From the NCBI GenBank assembly GCA_019915135.1, contig JAHLMK010000001.1, positions 6,262,001 to 6,326,000 on the forward strand: a stretch of DNA of 64,000 bases, written 5' to 3'. Both the position numbers and the translations under genes were made by a program. Source of the DNA: Strobilurus pachycystidiatus (taxonomy: Eukaryota; Basidiomycota; Agaricomycetes; Agaricales; Physalacriaceae). The notes under the pieces were generated by a model. It saw only the letters and a program-made list of their open reading frames with translations. It did no database searches and was not told the DNA's origin. Shown piece after piece: positions 56,532 through 64,000 of this stretch. The first letter of the stretch is position 1. Every line of letters begins with the position of its first letter.

Positions 56532-59434
56532 TTACGCCGCTCCATCAGCTCCCAACAATTCAGATCGCCGCAAATCCGCCAAGAGTCCTGTCATCGCCCA
56601 CTCAACATCCAACATCGCCTCTCTCAACTCCTCTTCAACTTTGTCATCCCCCCATTTGACCACATACGATTTCCACCACGACAGCAACGCGACGACACTC
56701 AGCAAACCGTTTTGTCCAGGCACTCTCAGTTTATCAAAACTTCCACCATACGCCGATCTTTCCCAGCGTCCCTCATCGTTTCGACGGCGCCACGTTCCCT
56801 GCAAGACCGCCCACCATACCGCCCATGCCTTTACAAACCCCGGCACATCGCTATCCGCCAATACCACCCGTTTATTCGTACCCCGCGCCCGGCCGTTCTT
56901 GATCCAATTTGCGAGCGCTGCAGGACGCAAACGCGCTCCACCGAGGTTTGACGTCTTCCCCTCCTCCACAGACACCCATCCATACTGACACTCGATCTCT
57001 AACAGCAGACCAATCACCGTCGTCATCGCCTCTCCGCCCTCAGCGTCTAGGAATTCCATCAATGGCTCCGCCAACCAAGGTGGTGCCTCCGACAGCAATT
57101 TCATGACCCGCTCTCGTCTCTCTACAATTGTTCCAGGGACTTGGTCCGTCGACACTCGATCTGCTTGGGGTGAAGCGCCTGGTGCAGCCACGTTTGGAAT
57201 TGGTGCGGGAGGGCGGGCTGATGACTCCGCCGGCGGCGCAGACGTACCAGTGTGCTGATCGCCCGTTGGAGGAGTTCCAGAAGAAATCACGGTTTGAGCT
57301 CCTTCGACTGACGCCGGAACAGGCGGAGCAGATGCCCGTCCACCCGCCGCTCGCCTCGCTGGACCGGTACGCCTGATTTTAGTCGGGCGTAATGCCTCTC
57401 TGTCCTCCGCGTTTGACATCCTCCTCACACTTCCCGCCCTCCCGCGTCCTTTCCTCCTTTCATTCGCAGTACTGGCGCCTCCCGACTCGACAGCCCCATC
57501 TTCCCTAGACATCTTTCCGTCCACGGCATTCTCCATCTCCACGTCATCATCCGAGTCGACTGTCATCCTTGCCCGAGGACGTTTATTATTAGGTTTCCTA
57601 ACGGGTTGAGCATCTTTGCCATCCGTCTCTGATTCTTCGGAGTCGTCTGAGGAGTCGTCGGACGCATCCGATTCTGACGAAGACTCCTCGGATAAGTTTG
57701 CGAGTACGTCTGATTTAGGTCCATGCTTGTACAGGGTTCTATGACGAGCATCCTGCAATGCGTCTAATTTGTCGGTCTCCGCGTCTAATTTGTCGGTCTC
57801 CGACATCAACCAATTATCGAGCGATTGAACCGGCTTGGAACGAGATTGACCAGCTTCGTCCGAAGGCGCAGCTTGAGCAAGGGGCTCGGGAGGCGTGGAC
57901 GAATCGCGAACAATCGCCGGTAGATCGGGAGGCGTGGAACAATCGGGTACATTCGCAGGTGGATCGGGCGGCGTGGAAGAATTGGGTACATTCGCAGGTG
58001 GACCGGACGGCGCAAGTTGAGAAGAGGCATGGGAAGGTGAGGACGACATAGGTACGAGAGGGGATTCATTCGCCTGAGAAGCAGGTTCGGCCGGTTTTTT
58101 CGCAGCGATGGGGGCGGCAGGCGACGACAAGTCTGGCGTATAGTCGGGCGGCAGGCTGATCAGCGGCCCTCCCGCCCCTTCCATGGAGCCAAATAGCGGA
58201 ATCTCTTGCTGCGAAGCACCGCCGCCTCCCTTGCATACTACCGAAGCCCTTTCAGTCTTGGAGTACGAAAGGTCGAGCCATTCCTGATACGCATCCGTGA
58301 GTTCCTTCATTCGTTTCGGGCCCATCCACTCAGGGAAACTCAAAGGAACCACAGCAGAATTCTTCGAAGTCGTCACACTGGAACGGAACTCGCGGTCAAC
58401 TCCTGCTCTGTCGCAGCATAGATTATCTCACTTTACAGTCCCAATTGCGCCCCCATGAACGTTCATCGGCCCACCCATCAGCGTGAAGATCCGGCAGAAT
58501 GTCCGCTCCTCGATCCCTCGGTTTATCTCGCCAATGAAGCTTTCCGCCATCGAGACCGCTCTGTCGTTCGAAGTCAGCTAGAGTTAATGTCATTGAGAGA
58601 GACGATACTAACAATGCTCGCGCCTCAGGTTCTTTGGACGGAGGACTCTTCAACAATTCCAGATATTCCGCCTTCGCCTTGTCGCCCTGCTCCTTCGCCT
58701 GCGCCGTCCACTTTGCCTTCTCCTCAGCCGGAAGTGCATCGTATGCTTTGCGCACCACCGCCGTCGAGAAGTTCACGGGGCGCTTGGAGAGTGACCTGTT
58801 CTCTCGGTCGTCCCACGACTTCACGACCTTCGACTTCAAGTTATCCCCCTCTTCCCAATTTGCTTGCGCCCAAACGTGGACAGCTTGTGGCTGTCGGGGC
58901 GGCTTACTGATGCCAGCCAACCTCGCCATCAAGACCTGGAACGTATCATCGGGGTCCCGCTTTGTCAGGCGCATAACGCGCTTCCTCAGCTTCCGCGCGC
59001 GATAGTGGAACCAGCGGCGCAAACGCTAATCAGAGTTCCCCGTGAGTTCACTCTCTGACCGAATATTACGCCTGACAACTCACATTGTTGTACAGCGCCA
59101 CATGTGCGCGCTTGGCAGCCAGTTCCTCGTCGGTGAGGTCCGACTCGTTTGCTCGTGGCGGGCGGGTTGCGTCGTACGCTTCGAGCTCGTCGGGCTCCTC
59201 TGCATCCCCCATAGGATACGGAAAATGGAAATGATACATATTCTGCAGCGTCTTTAGGTGGTCCTCCAAAGCCTGCCAGCCTTTGTCGGCAGCCTCCGCA
59301 AACGACGGAACCAATGGCAGAAACACGTCCTGTCGCTTTCCTTCCATCCAACCCTTCGCATTGCGGCGGTCGCTTTTATTCTTCTTCTTGTATTTTCGGC
59401 TTCGAGCTTGTTTTGTCGTTGGCGCACCCACCAT
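56532..59434 (-). CDS. HMG-like orphan family protein, 912 aa (4 exons)
   Basis: Member of a very common but uncharacterised Agaricomycete family (recognised from memory, not searched). Exons 59434-59084, 59025-58613, 58560-58432 and 58377-56532 join into one 912-aa frame; introns are 52-58 bp. The N-terminus is basic (RSRKYKKKNKSDRRNAKGW), followed by an HMG-like helical region (WFHYRARKLRKR ... VHVWAQANWEE ... AYDALPAEEKAKWTAQAKEQ). Next comes a short conserved-looking segment (ESFIGEINRGIEERTFCRIF). The middle is long, Pro/Ser-rich and acidic, with degenerate PP-NVPDSSTPP-like repeats. The C-terminal domain (LLLEIECQYGWVS ... NWIKNGRARG ... AWAVWWAVLQGTWR ... NGLLSVVALLSWWKS) matches the Trp-rich end of the family. 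Likely nuclear and possibly DNA-binding. Such genes often sit near mobile elements. Confidence 0.7.
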
Positions 59435-59771
59435 GGTGGTTTGTGGGCCTTGGGCGAGTTGCGAGACGGTGGAATGCAATGGAGTTTTCCAGGGATGGTA
59501 TTTCCAATCGCGGTGGGTTTCCCGACACCTTGGTATTCTAGGGAAAACGCCGCTGATCGATCTAGGGAAATTATATCTCCATATCGCCTCATGCATGGTC
59601 CTACAGTTCGATGCAAATGCGCCCTGCCTGTCATGGTCATTAGAGCAGTCGTAAGCGTGTCCTGCCCTGTTAGTAACCCGTTCCTCATGCAAGTCTAGGC
59701 AATTTGTCAAACGCGACGCTTGACGCTTTAGGCTAGGCCAGGTGATCTAGGGAATATTTGGGGTTCACATC
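59435..59771. other. Upstream region of the 912-aa gene
   Basis: Likely promoter of the minus-strand gene. No gene is seen. Confidence 0.4.
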
Positions 59772-60168
59772 CCGAGTAGACACGATCACGAGTATTCTCG
59801 GATGTTTCACCTTTTGTTGAATAGCCGCTGAAATTCTGGTCAGAATGATACCAAACATGAAGCAATTTGGTGGAGAATTGGGTGAGTTATGTGAAAAACA
59901 AGATTTCAACACTCTCTGATCATTCTACCTGGTTCCAGGGGCATAACAAGCGAGATATCCGAATATATCCGTCCTAAATCAGTATTTTAGCTCTGGGCCC
60001 CGGTAGAATGATCAGATCGCAATGAAAACTTGATTTCCACATAACTCACTCAATTCTCCACCAAATTGCTTCATGTTTGGTATCATTCTGATCAGAATTG
60101 CAGTGGCTATGCGCCGATTTATACAGATAGGGGCTGATACTCGTGCTCATGTCTAATCCCGAGACCTC
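59772..60168. repeat. Long imperfect inverted repeat (MITE-like foldback)
   Basis: Left arm about 59772-59945, right arm about 59995-60168, with an AT-rich 50-bp centre. The best-matched core reads AGAATGATACCAAACATGAAG on the left and its complement on the right, extending over ATTTGGTGGAGAATTG and TGATCATTCTACC. The outer parts (ACGAGTAT) match more weakly. No clear target site duplication is found. It lies about 40 bp upstream of the first RNase H1-like gene, so a transcript through it would fold into a long hairpin. Confidence 0.75.
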
Positions 60169-60206
60169 AAAGGTGCGCCTAGTTTGGATTCTTCATTACT
60201 CCCCTC

Positions 60207-60924
60207 ATGTCCACGCCTACTCAGAAGTCCTCCTCTGTTGACCAGGATGCCGCTGGTGTGTTACCGGCGACGTCCGCGGCCAACGAGCCGACCACGGGTT
60301 AGTAAACCCTCCACATATCTTCGCTGACGCTGACCTCACAATTTTCAGAGTTTGCAAACGCGCAGGAAGGGACGAGTCCTCCCCCCTATCGCGCGCCAAA
60401 TGTCATCTCGCCCCCAGAGTGGTTCCCGACCAACTGCGTCTACGACCCCAACTTAGACGTCTCCGACTACGCGACCGATGAATCTTGCCCTCGTACCGGG
60501 GTCATGTATGAGACCGTCCCGACGACTCCCCTCCGTGCAGCCTACGTCCCCAAGAACCCGGATGATTCAAAGACGTTCTTTTATTGCGTCACCGTTGGGC
60601 AAAAAGTCGGAATCGTCACGGACTCGTAAGTTTTTTGAGAACTAAACCTCTGTTGCTGGATGCTGACTATCGTCCCTACCAAGTGCCCTCGCCGCGTCGT
60701 ACACCAATGGTGTCTCCGGAGGGATTGCCCCCAAGCGTGGCAGTCAGAGTGTCGCCTTGAAGCACTTCAATGACGACCTTGCCGGAGGCAAAGTCGTCGT
60801 TCGTGGGCTCCGTGAGCCTGGTCGCAATCAGTAAGTCACCCTCGCGGTTGTCTCCTTTGTATCTATCCCCTGAGACACTCCCAGACTCTGCGGCGTCTTC
60901 TGCGGCGCTTGTGTCGTCATGTGA
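60207..60924 (+). CDS. RNase H1 N-terminal (viroplasmin)-like domain protein, 184 aa
   Basis: Four exons (60207-60297, 60349-60625, 60684-60830, 60885-60924) give 184 aa. The C-terminal half has the layout of the small RNase H1 N-terminal/caulimovirus viroplasmin fold: aromatic strand TFFYCVTVGQKVGIVTDS, then a Trp-less turn with YTNGVSGG, and a helix ALKHFNDDLAGGK. That fold binds RNA:DNA hybrids or dsRNA. There is no RNase H catalytic domain. The N-terminal 95 residues are Pro/Asp-rich without a motif. The end reads LCGVFCGACVVM. Neighbouring gene 60994-62055 has the same kind of domain. Confidence 0.6.
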
Positions 60925-60993
60925 ATCTAGGGAAATTGTGAGATATCAGATGGTGATCTCTTTTTGTACCGAAATTAGGTCGTTATCATATAA

Positions 60994-62055
60994 ATGCCCT
61001 GTACATCTCTCAATCCCATCCTTGTCCGTTCTCCTTCCGTCGACTGCAAAATGGTACCCGCCCGCGATATTCCCCGTTCTCGTACCCTCATAGTTCTCCA
61101 TTCTGATTCTGAGGACGATGAGGAGTCCACCCTCCCCCCATCGCCGGCATTGTCAACAGGCTCCACGCATCCCTCCGCCGCCCCACCGACGCCTTCATCG
61201 CCGACTGCGCATTCCGTCATCAGGCGCTCCTCGAACGGCGATCTCGACGCTCTGTCCTCCGCCTTTGAAGACATCAACCTGACGCCCGGGCGCAACCGCG
61301 CCATTTACGCCATCAGAAACGACCACAACACGCGGTACACAGATCGCTGGTAACTTCTGATTTTGATAGACCCTGATTTCTACTTATTGCGAGCTTGTAT
61401 CACTAGGTCGGAGGCGGGAACAGCGCAGCATGCTGAAGGTGCCCAGGTGCAGCGTCTCACTCCACAGCGTCCCCGCCTCAGGACGAAGTGCAGGGCTTAC
61501 GTTGTATTCGTCGGTCGATCGCCGGCCGTCTACTATTCGTGGTAAGTTCAAAATGCCAAGTGATCTGATTGACTGACTGACATTCCTCACGTTGTCAGGG
61601 AGGAATCTCAGGCCCAGACCGACGGGTATAGTTGTGCCATTCACCAAGGCTACTCCTTCGAAGCCAACGCCCGCGCCGCTTTCGAATACGCCCTCCGCAA
61701 TGGCTTTGTGCGCACCCCAGGAGAAGTCTCCCGCGAGCAGTACCGCCGCATCACCCTCACCCAGAGACGCTTGATGGTTTGGGCTCCCAACACGCCCCTG
61801 AGCATCGGTTTGCGCCGCAAGGCCTGGTTCGTGGTCTTTGTGGGTACGCAGCCCGGCTTGTATCAGAGCCAGTAAGATTTCCTCCCTCACATATCATCTC
61901 GTGTTTGCTCATATTGGCATAGTATCGAGGCCGCGGTTCACTACGTCGGTTTGCCGGGGTCCCTCCACAAAGCCTACCCGACATACGCTCAGGCCAGTGA
62001 GGAGTATCTTGAAGCCATTGCTGCGGGGGAAGTCGTAAAGTTAAAGCGTATATGA
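60994..62055 (+). CDS. Protein with two RNase H1 N-terminal-like domains, 298 aa
   Basis: Four exons (60994-61349, 61407-61541, 61599-61871, 61923-62055), all frames consistent. A second possible start is the Met at 61051. The N-terminus is acidic and Ser/Pro-rich (HSDSEDDEESTLPPSPAL). Two copies of the viroplasmin-like fold follow: one around AYVVFVGRSPAVYYSWEE with GYSFEANARAAFEYAL, the other around WFVVFVGTQPGLYQS with YPTYAQASEEYLEAI. The FVGRxPxxY..W and G.s...A... pattern is that of the RNase H1 N-terminal family, which holds RNA:DNA hybrids. No nuclease domain is present, so these may be hybrid-binding adaptors. It ends in a basic KLKRI tail. Confidence 0.7.
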
Positions 62056-62085
62056 TAACGTCGTCGCAATGTACATGCATGGGTA

Positions 62086-62586
62086 TCAATCAGATTTAAA
62101 GCTGTACGCACTATCTTTCGCATGAGTAACGCAATACAAAGTCCCGCTAGCGTGACTGGCGTGAAGTGTTCCTAGGCAAGACTCCAAACTTATGTCGCAT
62201 ATCGATCGTACGGCGTAATCAAGGATGCGAGCATGTTCATCGGCCAGTTGCGTGTAGTTGTGATCCTCGCCCAACACCTCGCAAGCCCTCGTTTGCAGTG
62301 CTCTCGCCTCGTCCAGGAGCTTTGTCGGCATTGCGCACTGCTCAACCAACTTGTCGGCCACCATCTCTTTAGTATTGGACTTTTCTAATGCAAACCAACG
62401 CCATTGCTGCACCCAAGTATACACGTCGCCAGCACTCCAATCCTCGATGCGGCCGGCCAATTTCGCGAGCTTTCGCGAGATTTTGCGCCGCTCGTTTAGA
62501 GGAGGGACGGCGGGGCTAGGGAAAGAATTAGATAGATGTAATTTAGAGGCTTAGGCTGTGCACGGCACGCACGGAGATTCCCCCAT
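62086..62586 (-). CDS. Small hypothetical protein, 147 aa
   Basis: The long frame (62515-62086) has no ATG at its open end. It becomes a complete 148-codon gene if a tiny first exon (MGESP, 62586-62573) is joined by a 57-bp GT..AG intron. It starts with basic NERRKISRKLAKLAGRIEDW and has a helix-rich middle (WVQQWRWFALEKSNTKEMVADKLVEQC). Nothing is recognised. It converges tail to tail with the gene ending at 62055, 30 bp away. Confidence 0.5.
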
Positions 62587-63186
62587 TTCCAAGAATTTCA
62601 GTGCTCGTCCCGCCCTCGTCCGCCGGTCAATGAATGTGGTATCCTTCGTTGCGTGATATTTTTGACGTGCGAGCGCATTCTGCGATCCTTTATTGCTGCT
62701 GAAGCGCGTCAAACATGGTTTACCTAGTCCGAATTGTCGTCAACGTACCGATGCCACCAATCGCTCTTGGCTTTGTTGCGAGCGGCTTGACGGTCCGCCT
62801 CGCTCAAATACAGTGGTCGGCCAGTCATTCAGAGTGAAGTGCAAGAGGCAATGGGTCGATGTGTTGAATCTGATGATGATGGTGCACCAGAAGGGAACGA
62901 TATGTTGTGATCGAACACTCAAAACTCAATATGGCACGCGTTTCCCTAGACAGAAACGATGTGCGCGTCTCCACACACACACACTCCTCTCTATTTTTAC
63001 AATGGATGTCTTTAGTTCAGATTCATCATGAATGTCCCATAAAATTTAGGTATTCAGGATCACTCCATTATATAGATATTGAAAATATGGCATCCAGATT
63101 TTCCCTAGACGAGATCATACTGGCGGGGCGCCGCGTCCGCCCTAACGTTAGTACGCATCAAAAATTGGTAAATGCGAATAAATATC
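62587..63186. other. Intergenic, no gene seen
   Basis: No supported coding frame. The right half is AT-richer. Confidence 0.45.
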
Positions 63187-63259
63187 GACCGCGGTGGTGT
63201 AGTGGCTAAGCATACCCGACTTTCGAGGAGACCTGGGTTCGAATCCCAGCTTGTGGTCA
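63187..63259 (+). tRNA. tRNA-like gene with defective anticodon arm (Glu-like)
   Basis: Acceptor GACCGCG pairs with TGTGGTC. Box A TGGTGTAGTGG and box B GGGTTCGAATCCC are excellent, and a T7 Pol III terminator starts within two bases of the 3' end. The D arm and box A match eukaryotic tRNA-Glu. The anticodon region (CCCGACTTTCGAGGAG) is about 3 nt short and does not form a 5-bp stem. By position the anticodon would be TTC. It is either a tRNA pseudogene, a SINE head, or a Pol III unit of another kind. Confidence 0.55.
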
Positions 63260-63751
63260 TTTTTTTATTCTTGCTTTTTTGAGCAGTGCCTGGATCACGG
63301 TCCGTGGCCCGTGATTACTGGTCAAGATTTTAGTATGTTCTTGTCTCCCGGCCATCACTGAGATCACTCAATCCCTGCAAGTCATGCTGGTAGGTCGCTC
63401 CCACTCTTTTGTCACGCATACGCGACCTTTTCCCTCTGAACATGCCTGTAGAGCGAACCGTTTCTTCCCGCAACGAAGACGCATCCTTCGTCTTCTCGCC
63501 ACTGCGCCTCTCCCTTGCAACGCCGGCTCGCCTAACCAGGTCCGTCATCACGCCCGTCTATCTCTGTGCTGGCGCTCAATGACATGACGTGTCTTAGGGC
63601 AGCTGAGACAGCCATACAAGCCGCCCTCGTTCCGCGTTCTCTGCGAATTTTGACCACACCGACGCCGTTAGTGATCTCTCCCACACATATTTCTCTTTGC
63701 TTAGAAAACGTTTTGCAGTGCGCGCCTGGCCGTCCACTTGCGCACCGCGCA
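63260..63751. other. Possible upstream exons of the gene at the right edge
   Basis: An ATG at about 63441 (MPVERTVSSRNEDASFVFSP) and GT..AG borders at about 63539-63597 and 63670-63704 could belong to the partial gene that follows, but I could not find a phase-consistent join. Confidence 0.3.
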
Positions 63752-64000
63752 CATGGAGATTCAGACCCGATATACCGCGATGCACTTTCATACGCAGAGC
63801 TGCGACCCGGTTGAATACGCCACCGTAATGGTGAGGAAGGCCTTGTCCAAGCATACCTGGGCGAGAGCCATTCTCCACGCCGCTTTTGATCTGCTCGGGT
63901 TCTATGCGCGCCAGTGTGCTTCGCCTATTAGAGAGCTCAGGAAGTGGGCTCCGGGCTCGTCTGAATTTGAGGGGCTCTTGCAGGAAGCCGAGCGCCTCTA
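63752..64000 (+). CDS. Partial hypothetical protein, runs off the window
   Basis: Open from ATG 63752 (MEIQTRYTAMHFHTQSC) to the window end. The composition is protein-like (ATVMVRKALSKHTWARAI, FDLLGFYARQ, IRELRKWAPGSSEFEGLL). No domain is recognised, and the real start may be further upstream through spliced exons. Confidence 0.4.

Overview
This window is nuclear DNA of a filamentous fungus, most likely a mushroom-forming basidiomycete (Agaricomycetes). Genes are broken by many 45-60 bp GT..AG introns, and there is no operon structure. The recognisable families (DUF6534-like membrane protein, fungal APH-like kinase, TET/JBP dioxygenase, RNase H1 N-terminal-like domains, an HMG-like orphan family) are typical of that class. 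All gene models are hand-spliced from the sequence, so spans are genomic and exon ends may be off by a few bases.

Layout. From 1 to 20.2 kb there is ordinary, loosely packed gene space: a DUF6534-like gene, an alpha/beta hydrolase, a small protein with two homeodomains, a tRNA-Thr, a C2H2 transcription factor, a short hypothetical protein, an APH-like kinase and a membrane protein. From 20.2 to 25.9 kb there is decayed repeat DNA ending in a 41-bp minisatellite. From 25.9 to 47.9 kb there is one large minus-strand host gene (about 1,300 residues if intact) cut in two places by two near-identical 8,546-bp copies of one DNA transposon. From 48.2 to 54.1 kb there is a second large orphan gene (1,820 aa). 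From 55.2 to 55.5 kb there is a dense array of unrelated perfect hairpins. From 56.5 to 62.6 kb there are a 912-aa HMG-like orphan, a long inverted repeat, two RNase H1 N-terminal-like genes and a small hypothetical gene. A tRNA-like sequence and a partial gene close the window.

The main discovery is the transposon (27004-35549 and 37182-45727). It has hAT hallmarks: 8-bp target site duplications (CCACTGTG; TGCGACGG), short terminal inverted repeats, a BED zinc finger, a DGW/DN/CxxH RNase H-like core and a C-terminal dimerisation region. It also carries two cargo genes: an RGG/acidic 440-aa protein and a 472-aa TET/JBP-type 2-oxoglutarate/Fe(II) dioxygenase with all metal and 2OG ligands in place. 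The ends hold CpG-containing ACCGGT clusters and tRNA-like sequences. A 14-bp motif (GGTAAGTTTACCAT, either orientation) recurs about 17 times, in introns and between genes.

A working model (inference) is a self-contained element in which the transposase mobilises the DNA through ACCGGT-rich ends, the dioxygenase removes host 5-methylcytosine from those ends or promoters, and the RGG protein acts on nucleic acid. The perfect TSDs, the single base difference noticed between copies, and the clean reading frame that reappears when each insertion is ignored all indicate very recent activity.
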